Of a stretch of 64,000 nt of DNA, positions 51,779-60,919 are shown piece after piece (the first letter of the stretch is position 1; each line of letters starts with the position of its first letter). The stretch covers positions 62,001-126,000 of the forward strand of contig NZ_JASHJC010000007.1 in the NCBI RefSeq assembly GCF_030733385.1, given 5' to 3'. The position numbers and the translations under genes were made by a program. Below the pieces are notes generated by a model that made no database searches, was not told where the DNA came from, and saw only the letters and a list, made by a program, of their open reading frames with translations. The stretch comes from Roseovarius sp. MMSF_3359. GTDB taxonomy: Bacteria; Pseudomonadota; Alphaproteobacteria; Rhodobacterales; Rhodobacteraceae.

Positions 51779-53458
51779 TTACAAACCCAGGTCGCGAAAC
51801 ACTTTGGGCAATTGCTCCGGCAAATCCTCGGCAATCAGGCCCGGCCCGAAGGACCGCGCGCATTCGACATGCAGCCACGCCGCCGTCTCCGCCGCCCTCA
51901 TCGGGTCAAAGCCTCGAGCCAAAAGCCCGGTGATGAAACCCGCCAACACATCGCCTGATCCTGCGGTCGCCAACCAGGGCGCCGCGCGGTCATACTGCGC
52001 CGAATTGATGGAGCACCGCCCATCGGGATCTGCGATAACTGTATCGGCCCCCTTGTAGAGCACCACGCATCCCGCGCGTTTCGCCGCCTCGCGCGTGGCA
52101 TCAACTTTTGAGTAAGCCGGGCCCTTGTTGGCGGGTGCGTTCAACTTCTCGGCGATATCCGGGAAGAGCCGCGCAAATTCTCCGTCATGGGGGGTCAGCA
52201 CGCAATGTTCGTGCAGCATCCCAAAGAGCTCTTCCGGCGCCTCCGCAAAAGCCGTTAGCGCATCCGCGTCCAGCACAACCGCCCGCCCCCGACCTGAGCC
52301 GGAACCTCCCCCTTGGGCGCGAGGCCCCGGCTCGGGGGCCGGGGCGCGGAGTGCGATCGGCACCAGTCTGCGGGCTCGCTCCACCCCAAGCCCGGGCCCA
52401 AGGCAAAGCGCGTTGAGCCGCTCATCCGTCAGCACATCCGCAAAGCTGTCGCCATCCTCAACGCGCGTCAGCATGATTGCCGTAATGTGAGAAGCCACCT
52501 CCATCTGCGCCGCAGGTGGCACGCCCAAGGTCACCAGCCCCGCCCCGATCCGCAGCGCCCCACGCGCCGCCAACCGCGCCGCGCCGGTCTTACCGGGACC
52601 GCCCGAGAGGATCAGCGCGTGGCCATGCGTGTATTTGTGGGTTCTAAGTGGTTTTTGCAGGCCATCTTCAAAGAACCCATTTTTGTCCAAAGACAAGTCT
52701 TCCTTAGAAATGGAGCGCACCGCTTCACTCCAAGTTCCATTTGGCCACTCGATATCCAGATCAACGCAATGTAATGACTTAACATCATACATGTTGTCAC
52801 CTAGGTACTGGCCTTGCTTTGGCCGCTCGAACGCAACTACTAACTTAGAAAAAAACCAGTTTCCACCAACCACCTTTCCGGAATCCGAACAAAGACCGCT
52901 GGGTATATCGACAGCGACACCATGGTCATAGCAGATGTCGGCCCATTCTCGCGAAATCTCTAGGAGATCGTCTTCGAATCGTCTTGAAAGTCCGGTTCCA
53001 AACAAAGCATCAACGTATATTGTTTCTTGAGCCCAGCTTGCCCGGCTGATTTCTCCATCCTCGCATTTTTCGCCGTAATTTCGGAATGACTTTTCGATGG
53101 CAGATCTAAGTGCACCTACAATCAATCGACTGACCTCGCTCAGTTCCAGCCACCGCTCACAATTCACCTTCGCATCCGGTGGCAGTTTTTCGGGGTCACC
53201 ATAGAGGTAAACTTCCACCTCCCACCCCCATTCCTTCAAGAGCCGCGCCACCACGAACCCGTCGCCGCCATTATTGCCCGGCCCGCACAGAACCACCGCA
53301 CGATGCGACGTCTTCGCCAACTCCGGCCATTCCTCGAAAATCGCCTCGACCACGCCCCGCCCGGCGCGTTCCATCAACTCCAGGCCCGTCACTTCACCCG
53401 ACTCAATCGCGGCCTGTTCGATGGCGCGCATCTGCGCGGCGGTCAGCAATTCGGTCAT
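51779..53458 (-). CDS. nnr: Bifunctional NAD(P)H-hydrate epimerase / ADP-dependent (S)-NAD(P)H-hydrate dehydratase
   Basis: Repairs hydrated NAD(P)H (NADHX/NADPHX). 559 residues, longer than the usual ~510-530. N-terminal YjeF_N epimerase domain (1-~240: CGPGNNGGDGFVVARLL), C-terminal ribokinase-like dehydratase (about 270-555: GGPGKTGAARLAA, VLDADALTAF, VLTPHDGEFARLFPD, GSGDVLAGFITG). Two oddities: codons from about 52620-53160 (late epimerase domain) have 45-48% G+C in sampled lines against ~65% elsewhere, and a Pro/Gly-rich insert near 52283-52350 interrupts the dehydratase domain in frame. Confidence 0.92.
   Translation of the reverse strand: MTELLTAAQMRAIEQAAIESGEVTGLELMERAGRGVVEAIFEEWPELAKTSHRAVVLCGPGNNGGDGFVVARLLKEWGWEVEVYLYGDPEKLPPDAKVNCERWLELSEVSRLIVGALRSAIEKSFRNYGEKCEDGEISRASWAQETIYVDALFGTGLSRRFEDDLLEISREWADICYDHGVAVDIPSGLCSDSGKVVGGNWFFSKLVVAFERPKQGQYLGDNMYDVKSLHCVDLDIEWPNGTWSEAVRSISKEDLSLDKNGFFEDGLQKPLRTHKYTHGHALILSGGPGKTGAARLAARGALRIGAGLVTLGVPPAAQMEVASHITAIMLTRVEDGDSFADVLTDERLNALCLGPGLGVERARRLVPIALRAPAPEPGPRAQGGGSGSGRGRAVVLDADALTAFAEAPEELFGMLHEHCVLTPHDGEFARLFPDIAEKLNAPANKGPAYSKVDATREAAKRAGCVVLYKGADTVIADPDGRCSINSAQYDRAAPWLATAGSGDVLAGFITGLLARGFDPMRAAETAAWLHVECARSFGPGLIAEDLPEQLPKVFRDLGL
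52283..52350. repeat. GC-rich palindromic insert inside nnr
   Basis: Contains GCCCCGGC / GCCGGGGC (8-bp arms, 6-bp spacer) and further nested repeats. It encodes about 22 extra residues (from APAPEPGPRA to GSGRGR) between a helix and the conserved VVLDADALTAF strand. It looks like an intergenic palindromic element captured in frame. Confidence 0.45.
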
Positions 53459-53604
53459 GTCTTAACTTTCAGCGATTCAATTTCGGTCACTTTTTGCGCA
53501 ATCTGCCTATTTTTTGTGCAACGGCTATCTTCCGCACCCGCACCCACGCGCGCGACCACCCTATCCGATTGAGGCCGGTAAACAGAAGTGGTCTCAGAGG
53601 CTGA

Positions 53605-53967
<363 letters not shown>

Positions 53968-54002
53968 CCCCTTATTTCAGTTAAAAAAGAAGGAAGAAGA
54001 GA

Positions 54003-55409
54003 ATGAGCAAGGATAGCGTTCTCAAGCAGATCAAGGACGACGACATCGAGTATGTCGACATCCGCTTCACCGACCCGCGCGGCAAGCTGCAGCATGTGAC
54101 CATCGTGGCCGATCTGGTCGATGAGGATTTCCTCGAAGAGGGGTTCATGTTCGACGGCTCTTCGATTGCCGGCTGGAAGTCTATCGAAGCCTCCGACATG
54201 AAGTTGATGGCAGATACCGATAGCGCCTATGTCGATCCCTTCTATGCCGAGAAAACGCTCTGCCTGCATTGCTCGGTGGTCGAACCCGACACCGGCGAGC
54301 CCTACAACCGCGACCCGCGCGGCACGGCACAGAAGGCCGAAGCCTACCTCAAATCCTCGGGCATCGGTGACGTGGCCTACATGGGCCCCGAGGCAGAATT
54401 CTTCCTGTTTGACGACGTGCGTTTTTCCAATTCGATCAACAAGGTATCCTACGAAGTTGATGCGGTTGACGCCTCGTGGAACACCGACACCGAATACGAA
54501 ATGGGCAACACAGGTCATCGTCCCGGCATCAAGGGTGGCTACTTCCCGGTGAACCCGATTGACGACGCGCAGGACATCCGCTCGGAGATGCTGAGCACGA
54601 TGAAGCGTCTTGGCATGAAGGTCGACAAGCACCACCACGAGGTGGCGTCCTGTCAGCACGAGCTGGGCCTGATCTTTGACAGCCTGACCAAGCAGGCCGA
54701 TGAGCTGCAGAAGTACAAATACGTGATCCACAACGTGGCGCAGGCCTATGGCAAGTCGGCCACCTTCATGCCCAAGCCGATCTATGGCGACAACGGCACC
54801 GGCATGCACGTGAACATGTCGATCTGGAAAGACGGCAAACCCTTGTTTGCAGGCGATAAATATGCCGATCTTTCCCAGGAGGCGCTCTATTTCATCGGCG
54901 GCATCCTGAAGCACGCGAAGACGCTGAACGCCTTCACCAACCCCTCGACCAACAGCTACAAGCGGCTGATCCCGGGCTTCGAGGCTCCTGTCCTGCGCGC
55001 CTACTCGGCCCGTAACCGTTCGGGCTGCGTGCGTATTCCGTGGACCGAAAGCCCCAAAGCCAAGCGTGTTGAGGCCCGCTTCCCCGATCCGGCGGCCAAT
55101 CCCTACCTGGCCTTCGCCGCCCTGCTGATGGCGGGTCTGGACGGGATCAAGTCGAAGATCGACCCCGGTGAGGCGATGGACAAGAACCTCTACGACCTGC
55201 CCGCGGAAGAGCTGGAAGGCATCCCGACCGTCTGCGGTAGCCTGCGTGAGGCACTTGATGCGCTGGCGGGGGATCACGACTTCCTGCTGGCTGGCGACGT
55301 CTTCACCAAGGACCAGATCGACGGCTACATCGCGCTGAAGATGGAAGAGGTCGAGCTGTTCGAGCACACGCCGCACCCGGTCGAGTTCGGCATGTATTAT
55401 AGCTGCTAA
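54003..55409 (+). CDS. glnA: Glutamine synthetase, type I
   Basis: ATP-dependent formation of glutamine from glutamate and ammonium; dodecamer. 468 residues. [12 protein letters not shown] (near 49-60), [14 protein letters not shown], the [15 protein letters not shown]-binding region, and Tyr397 in [11 protein letters not shown], the adenylylation site. So it is GlnE-regulated (GSI-beta). Terminator follows. Confidence 0.97.
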   Translation: MSKDSVLKQIKDDDIEYVDIRFTDPRGKLQHVTIVADLVDEDFLEEGFMFDGSSIAGWKSIEASDMKLMADTDSAYVDPFYAEKTLCLHCSVVEPDTGEPYNRDPRGTAQKAEAYLKSSGIGDVAYMGPEAEFFLFDDVRFSNSINKVSYEVDAVDASWNTDTEYEMGNTGHRPGIKGGYFPVNPIDDAQDIRSEMLSTMKRLGMKVDKHHHEVASCQHELGLIFDSLTKQADELQKYKYVIHNVAQAYGKSATFMPKPIYGDNGTGMHVNMSIWKDGKPLFAGDKYADLSQEALYFIGGILKHAKTLNAFTNPSTNSYKRLIPGFEAPVLRAYSARNRSGCVRIPWTESPKAKRVEARFPDPAANPYLAFAALLMAGLDGIKSKIDPGEAMDKNLYDLPAEELEGIPTVCGSLREALDALAGDHDFLLAGDVFTKDQIDGYIALKMEEVELFEHTPHPVEFGMYYSC

Positions 55410-55433
55410 GCGCATCCGCTGAGCAACAAGAAC

Positions 55434-55464
55434 AAGGGGCGTCCTGCGGGGCGCCCTTTTTTTT
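55434..55464 (+). terminator. Rho-independent terminator after glnA
   Basis: A ~10-bp stem with one bulged G (AAGGG...CGTCC with GGGCG...CCCTT), loop TGCG, followed by a run of eight T, 25 bp after the glnA stop. Confidence 0.9.
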
Positions 55465-55503
55465 CGCGTGATGGGGCATGATGTGGCCCTGCCCCAGCGA
55501 CGT

Positions 55504-55518
55504 TTAACCAAGGGTTAA
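55504..55518. promoter_or_regulatory. CtrA binding site upstream of radC
   Basis: TTAACCAAGGGTTAA matches the full CtrA consensus TTAA-N7-TTAA exactly, with both halves extended to TTAACC. It lies 80 bp before the radC start, a position typical of CtrA-controlled promoters. CtrA control of radC and competence genes occurs in other Rhodobacteraceae. Confidence 0.65.
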
Positions 55519-55597
55519 CCAAGTCTCGCAAATACTAAGCGATAGAAATCGGGGGGACAGGTGCGAAGCGCACACCGCCGGTATTTCTGGAGCTGAC

Positions 55598-56551
55598 ATG
55601 AACGGAAAATCCAAGACACATTTCGGCGCGTTCTGGGAACCGATGCGGGAGATGGCGGGGTTTCCGAAACGGCGCAAGGCCCCTGCAAAAGATCATGACG
55701 GCTTTTCCGAAGAGGCGCTTCGGGGATTGGAAGATCTTGATGCGCGCTGCGTGCCGCCCGGGATCGACGCCCGCCCGGCCTTTGAGAAAACCTATCAGAA
55801 CAACGCCCGCCTCGCGCCCGATGTGGCGGCGGGGGGTGGCCTCCTGACCAATGCGGACGGCTCCAAGCGGCCGCATTATTGGGGGCATCGCAAACGCCTT
55901 CGCGAGAGGTTTCTTTCAGGTGGCCACAAGGCGATGCCGGAATACGAATTGCTGGAACTTCTGCTCTTCAACGCGATCGAGCGGATCGACGTGAAACCTC
56001 TTGCCAAACGCCTGCTCGCGGCCTTCGGCGATCTGAACGGGGTTGTTGCGGCATCCGAGCACCGGCTGTTGCAGGTCGAGGGGGCGACCCCCAAGGTCTA
56101 TCTGCAATTGCGCATCGCCGAAGCCTTCGCCCACCGGATGGGACAGGCCAAGGTGCTGCAGCGCGAGGTCGTGTCATCCTGGGACGATCTCATCACCTAT
56201 TGCCGCACCTCGATGGCGCATCGTGACACGGAGCAGTTCCGGGTGCTCTATCTCGACCGCAAGAACACCGTTATTGCCGATGAAGAACAGGCCGAAGGCA
56301 CGGTGGACCATGTGCCGGTCTACCCCCGTGAGCTGGCCAAACGCGCGCTGGAACTCAATGCCTGCGCCATTATCCTGGTGCATAACCACCCCTCGGGCGA
56401 CCCGACCCCAAGCCCCGAAGATATCCGCATGACGACGCAAATCCTGGCCACCTGCGATGCGATCGGGGTGACCATCCATGACCATGTTGTCATCGGCAAG
56501 GAGACGGAGTTTTCCTTCCGCTCCGAGGGATATTTCGAGATGGCGACCTGA
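55598..56551 (+). CDS. radC: DNA repair protein RadC
   Basis: 317 residues, about 85 longer than usual. Helix-hairpin-helix near 112-165, then the JAMM metalloprotease-like domain with EQAEG (near 230), HNHPSGDPTPSPED (His262, His264, Asp275). The N-terminal ~85 residues (to about GLLTNADGSKRPHYWG) are extra; RadC's role in recombination and uptake of DNA is unclear, but it is often part of competence regulons. The perfect CtrA box upstream supports that here. Confidence 0.9.
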   Translation: MNGKSKTHFGAFWEPMREMAGFPKRRKAPAKDHDGFSEEALRGLEDLDARCVPPGIDARPAFEKTYQNNARLAPDVAAGGGLLTNADGSKRPHYWGHRKRLRERFLSGGHKAMPEYELLELLLFNAIERIDVKPLAKRLLAAFGDLNGVVAASEHRLLQVEGATPKVYLQLRIAEAFAHRMGQAKVLQREVVSSWDDLITYCRTSMAHRDTEQFRVLYLDRKNTVIADEEQAEGTVDHVPVYPRELAKRALELNACAIILVHNHPSGDPTPSPEDIRMTTQILATCDAIGVTIHDHVVIGKETEFSFRSEGYFEMAT

Positions 56552-56764
56552 GCACGCCGGCAGGCCCTGCAAACAGACTTCATCCTGCGGTTCCAGTCGT
56601 TCAACCCTGCCCTGACGCCGCCAACTCCGGGAATTGTTGCGAAAATGGCTCCAAAAGGCTCATTTTTGGCCGATTGCCTCAATGGTTCCGCATTTGAAAC
56701 AAATTGTTCACATCTTTCATCCGCAGAAAACAGGCTAAGAAAGAGTATCTGAGCGGGTTGGGTG

Positions 56765-57637
56765 ATGACAACGACCACGACAATGGCAAGCGCCGGACTG
56801 ATTTTTCAGGGGTTGCGGGATCTTGATATCGTCAAGATCGGCAACCGCGTGAGCAATGCGTTCGAGGCGCTTGAAGAAAATGTAACCGGGGTGCGGATCC
56901 TGTCGAATGACCGCGCCTGTATCTCGTCGCTCAACCATGACGTCACGGTTGCAGTGTTCGAAGATCACATGGTTGACGGCCTTCCGCGTCCTGCGCCACT
57001 GGTCGTTGAACTCACCATCAACAGCCCGCACCAACCGAACGAGGATTGCCCCCACCAAGACACGGTTCTGGCCCACGCGTTGAAATCCCTCCATTGGACG
57101 CTGTCGGCCGATCAGGTGAAATGGGTGACCCCCGGCGCCATCCTGAGCAGTGCCGATTTCGTGATGGCCACGACGCAGCCTGAGCCCACCGAGCAAACCG
57201 TCGAGCCGACAATGTCGGTATCGCGCACCCCGTCCGGTGTGGTCGAGCGCCGCTATACCTTGCCGAATGTCGATGAAACCAACGACCAGTTGCAGGATAC
57301 GCTGACGCAAAAGGCCGTCCTGTCGATCGAATCCGGCAAGCATGGGAGCCTTTACGCCGCGTTCCTGTCGGACATTGAAAGCATCAGCCACGCTGATCCG
57401 GATGAGGAAATCCGCGAAAAGACCGCCGCGCTGCGCCTGTCCGCCTGGATGGTGTCGTTTACCGTGATGATTTTTGCCCTGCCCGTCGGTGCCGCCCTCC
57501 TGGTGTTCAACATTCTCAAGGGCGAGAACCTGCGCCTATCGTCCCAGGCGGCGGCTCTGACCGGGACGTTCATCACGCTTGATGCCCACGGCGCCACGGC
57601 GCAAACGATGGCGCTGCTCCACGGTCTGATCGGCTGA
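56765..57637 (+). CDS. Hypothetical protein with C-terminal transmembrane helix
   Basis: 290 residues, mainly soluble, with one strong transmembrane segment near 228-251 (SFTVMIFALPVGAALLVFNIL) and an Ala-rich tail after it. Residues 1-140 are mixed alpha/beta (RVSNAFEALEENVTGVRIL, then an acidic region). No family recognised. ATG at 56765. The RadC gene ends 213 bp upstream. Confidence 0.7.
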   Translation: MTTTTTMASAGLIFQGLRDLDIVKIGNRVSNAFEALEENVTGVRILSNDRACISSLNHDVTVAVFEDHMVDGLPRPAPLVVELTINSPHQPNEDCPHQDTVLAHALKSLHWTLSADQVKWVTPGAILSSADFVMATTQPEPTEQTVEPTMSVSRTPSGVVERRYTLPNVDETNDQLQDTLTQKAVLSIESGKHGSLYAAFLSDIESISHADPDEEIREKTAALRLSAWMVSFTVMIFALPVGAALLVFNILKGENLRLSSQAAALTGTFITLDAHGATAQTMALLHGLIG

Positions 57638-57750
57638 GGCCCGCCCGTTCGGGGATTGCGACCCAATCAAGCGCGTTTAGACTTTGAAGCGGCCCGCACG
57701 CTCGGCTACACTTTGCCCTGAGTATTTCCCCAACAGGAGCTTTTGACCCC

Positions 57751-58560
57751 GTGCCCCGTTTTTCAACCCTCATCGCAGGCGGCGCAACCGCTGTCATCCT
57801 GGCTTTCTCCTCCCCGGTGGAGGCCGCCCAGTGCGGGAACACGTCGAACGGGTTCGAGGCCTGGAAAGCGGCCTTTGCCAAGGAGGCGAAGCGCGCGGGC
57901 GTGCGCAAGAACGGGCTTCAGGCCCTGGCCAGCGCGCGTTATGCCACCCGGACCATTGCCGCCGACCGAAACCAGAAGAGTTTCAAATACACGCTCGAAA
58001 AGTTCATGCGGGTGCGTGGCGCCGAGGCCATCGTCTCGCAGGGGCGCAAACGCAAGGCGCGCAACCCGGGTTTCTACGCGGCGCTGGAAAAGCAGTACGG
58101 TGTCCCGGCGGGTGTTCTGATCGCCATTCACGGGATGGAAACGGGATTTGGCGGCTTCATGGGCGACAGCGCCATTGTCTCGGCCATCACGACGCTGGCC
58201 TATGATTGCCGCCGCTCGGATTTCTTCATTCCGCATGCCATCGGTGCCCTGAAACTGGTCGATCAGGGGGCGATCACCCCCGCGACCAAGGGCGCAAAAC
58301 ATGGCGAGTTGGGTCATACCCAGTTCCTGCCGGGCAATGCGCTCGAATACGGCGTGGATGCCAATGGCGACGGGCGTGTCGATTTCTATAGCCAGGCGGA
58401 TGCACTCGCCTCGACTGCGAATTTCCTGCGGCAAAAGGGGTGGAAACCCGGCAAGGGCTACCAGGAAGGCCAACCCAATTTCAAAGTCATCCAGCAGTGG
58501 AATGCCGCCAGCGTCTATCAGAAGGCCATCGCGATCATGGCCGCGCGGATTGACCAGTAA
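57751..58560 (+). CDS. Lytic murein transglycosylase (SLT_2/MltB-like)
   Basis: 269 residues with signal peptide (1-26, ending VEAAQ). Cleaves peptidoglycan between MurNAc and GlcNAc in the periplasm. Catalytic Glu130 in HGMETGFGG; LGHTQFLPGNALEYGVD and NGDGRVDFYSQADAL are family segments of the SLT_2 domain. GTG start at 57751 after ACAGGAGC. The start of the next gene overlaps the stop region, so they are coupled. Confidence 0.9.
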   Translation: MPRFSTLIAGGATAVILAFSSPVEAAQCGNTSNGFEAWKAAFAKEAKRAGVRKNGLQALASARYATRTIAADRNQKSFKYTLEKFMRVRGAEAIVSQGRKRKARNPGFYAALEKQYGVPAGVLIAIHGMETGFGGFMGDSAIVSAITTLAYDCRRSDFFIPHAIGALKLVDQGAITPATKGAKHGELGHTQFLPGNALEYGVDANGDGRVDFYSQADALASTANFLRQKGWKPGKGYQEGQPNFKVIQQWNAASVYQKAIAIMAARIDQ

Positions 58561-58563
58561 GTG

Positions 58564-59538
58564 ATGCGCCTGTCTGCCCAAATCCACCACTGGATCACCG
58601 CCGCGAGCCTCGCCCTCTGGTCATCGGTCAGCGCAGCCGAACCGTTCAGTTTTGTCATCGTGGGCGATCAACCCTACGGCACCGGGGCGGAGATCCATGA
58701 CATCTACCTGGGCCTGGTGGATGCGATCAACGACGCCGCGCCCGACCTCGTCATTCACGTCGGGGACACAAAGTCCGGCGGCACTTTCTGCTCTGACGAC
58801 CTTCTGGCCGAGCGGCTCGATTACCTAAACCGGTTCACCGCACCGACGCTTTATGCGCCGGGCGACAACGAATGGACCGATTGTTACCGGCTGGTGGCCG
58901 GCGCGCATGACCCCGAGGAACGGCTGGCCCATATCCGCGCCACCTATTTCGATGAGCCCGCCACGTCCTTCGGCCAGAACCCGATCACGCTCACCCACCA
59001 GGGCGCGCAAGGCTATCCCGAAAACGCCCGGGTGAGGCTGGGCGACGTGATGTATGTGACCGCCCATGTGGTTGGCTCAAACAACAATTTCGAAGCGACC
59101 CGGCCCGGCGCCGCTGCCGAATTCGCAGCCCGCGATGCGGCCAACAAGCAATGGCTGATCGACAGTTTCGCAGCCGCCGGCGATGCCAAGGCGCTTGTTC
59201 TGGCGATCCACGCGGACATGTTCGAGTTCGGTTTTGGCCCGCCCTGGGACCGCGAAGGGTTCCTCCGGCATTCCGGCTTTGCCGGTTTCGGCGAAACGCT
59301 GATCTGGCAGGCGACCGAATTTGATCGCCCCGTGCTCCTGACCTATGGCGACAGCCACGTATTCAGGATGTTCCGCCCCTTCCCAAGGAAAGGGCCCAAC
59401 ATCATGGCGCTGGAGACTTTTGGCGCCAAGCACATGCATGCGGTGCGCGTCCTGGTCGATGCCGACGGTCCCTACCCCTTCGCAATCCAGCCTTTCATCA
59501 ACCCCGAACAACCGCTTCGCCGCACGCCAAGAAAGTAG
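58564..59538 (+). CDS. Calcineurin-like metallophosphoesterase, secreted
   Basis: 324 residues with an N-terminal signal (ending VSAAEP). The metal-binding signatures are split as in this family: VGDQPYG, HVGDTKSGG, GDNEWTDC, AIHADM and TYGDSHVF. Probably a periplasmic phosphoesterase; substrate unknown. ATG at 58564, 3 nt after the transglycosylase stop (GTG at 58561 also possible). The adjacency to a cell-wall enzyme is suggestive only. Confidence 0.82.
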   Translation: MRLSAQIHHWITAASLALWSSVSAAEPFSFVIVGDQPYGTGAEIHDIYLGLVDAINDAAPDLVIHVGDTKSGGTFCSDDLLAERLDYLNRFTAPTLYAPGDNEWTDCYRLVAGAHDPEERLAHIRATYFDEPATSFGQNPITLTHQGAQGYPENARVRLGDVMYVTAHVVGSNNNFEATRPGAAAEFAARDAANKQWLIDSFAAAGDAKALVLAIHADMFEFGFGPPWDREGFLRHSGFAGFGETLIWQATEFDRPVLLTYGDSHVFRMFRPFPRKGPNIMALETFGAKHMHAVRVLVDADGPYPFAIQPFINPEQPLRRTPRK

Positions 59539-59756
59539 AAAAGGGAATGATCGCCGCCCCCGGCGGTCCCCTTGACAGCACCGAAATCAATTCCTATTTC
59601 CGCGGTCTCGGGGTGCAGGCCCCCGCCGTTCGCAGGGCAGATGCCCATGGTGAAGCCCTGCTCTGACCTGATCCAGTTTCTGACCCAGAGGTCACCGACC
59701 GGATGGCAACGCGAACACCCCTCTATGATGTCACCGACCCGTCAAGGAATTGGACC

Positions 59757-60188
59757 ATGACACCACAAATCCTTCCCGGGCGCGATGCGCTCAAAACGCA
59801 GGCCAAACGGCTGCGCAACACCCTTGCCCAGCAGGGTACACCGATCAGCCATTCGGCGGCCCTCGAAACCCTTGCCGGCCAATGGGGGTTTCGCGACTGG
59901 AACACGCTGTCTGCGGCGGCGGAGACCGCGACGCCGGTCTGGCAGGTTGGTCAGGCGGTTGCCGGGCAGTACCTCGGCCATGACTTTACCGGACGGCTAA
60001 AATCCGTGCGCCAGGCCTCGGGCGGCCACTGGCACCTGACGCTGGTTTTTGACGAACCGATTGATGTTGTCGCTTCCGAGCGGTTCAGCGCCCTGCGCCG
60101 CCAGATCAGCGCCACGGTCAACGCCCGCGGCGTCACCCATCAGAAAACATCAGACGGGAAACCGCATCTGGTGTTGAAGATGACCTGA
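59757..60188 (+). CDS. Glyoxalase-related domain protein (Glyoxalase_8 type)
   Basis: 143 residues. The N-terminal half has the pattern AKRLRNTLAQQGTPISHSAALETLA and WGFRDWNTLSAAAE, typical of the glyoxalase-related family; the C-terminal half is beta-rich (YLGHDFTGRLKSV, THQKTSDGKPHLVLKMT). Function unknown. ATG at 59757 after AAGGAATT; an upstream frame start is not supported. Confidence 0.75.
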   Translation: MTPQILPGRDALKTQAKRLRNTLAQQGTPISHSAALETLAGQWGFRDWNTLSAAAETATPVWQVGQAVAGQYLGHDFTGRLKSVRQASGGHWHLTLVFDEPIDVVASERFSALRRQISATVNARGVTHQKTSDGKPHLVLKMT

Positions 60189-60234
60189 AACCGGCGCCGC
60201 GCCACCACACAAGGTCGCGCGGCGTCCCCTTGGT

Positions 60235-60678
60235 TCAGCGATATCGTTCGATTTTGACCGTGCGGCCATCGTTGAAATAGGAATATTCGGCCAGGTCGCG
60301 CCCGTCTTCCTGCCGGGTCACCATGACCTCCGCCTCCTGCGGCGCCCCGATCCGCGGATGTGGCCCGCCTAGGCACCGCGCACGGAAGGATTGCTTGACA
60401 ACGCCCCTGCCTTCATTGGTCCGGCGTTTGCCGAGCTTGAATTGGCTTACCTTGCCGCTGGCACAATCATCGGTGATGAGATCGACCACCCGGCGCATCG
60501 AATAACCCTGCGGCACCTCTTCGCCATCAACGAGCCGCGCCACCAGCATGACCCCCTTCACGCGCGACCCCTGCATATCAAGCGAGTATTTCACGAAATC
60601 GCTGACCGCCTCTTCGGCGGCACCTATTGACGGCGCGGTCAGCGCCACCACCGCCAGGATCGAACCCCAAACCCTCAT
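60235..60678 (-). CDS. Hypothetical secreted protein
   Basis: 147 residues with a signal peptide (ending IGAAE, about 1-20). A beta-rich body contains YSMRRVVDLITDDC and SFRARCLGGPHPRIG; two Cys could pair. Start ATG at 60676-60678 because GGGGAGG lies six bases before it; five further codons upstream are possible. No family recognised. Convergent with the glyoxalase-related gene. Confidence 0.75.
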   Translation of the reverse strand: MRVWGSILAVVALTAPSIGAAEEAVSDFVKYSLDMQGSRVKGVMLVARLVDGEEVPQGYSMRRVVDLITDDCASGKVSQFKLGKRRTNEGRGVVKQSFRARCLGGPHPRIGAPQEAEVMVTRQEDGRDLAEYSYFNDGRTVKIERYR

Positions 60679-60919
60679 ACCGAACCTCCCCATCGTTCGC
60701 GCGATCCGGCCTCAAAGAGACGCGAACCCGGTGCAGTAGTAGGGCAGCTTGCGCTTCTTTTCAATCGGTTACCGGCGTTGGCGCAGGTTCGCTAACTCGA
60801 CAGAGGGCCACATGGCACCACCTCCGAACCGGTCCAAAGACACAAGAAAATGTCGCTAATCTGCAAGCAGCACGGCGCACACGCGCCCACGATTGGCCAA
60901 GACGCAAGCGAGGCCAGCC
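60679..60919. other. Intergenic region upstream of dddP
   Basis: 241 bp between the divergent secreted-protein gene and dddP. It should hold both promoters. No DMSP-responsive operator is recognisable, and no sigma-70 pair is clear. Confidence 0.45.
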
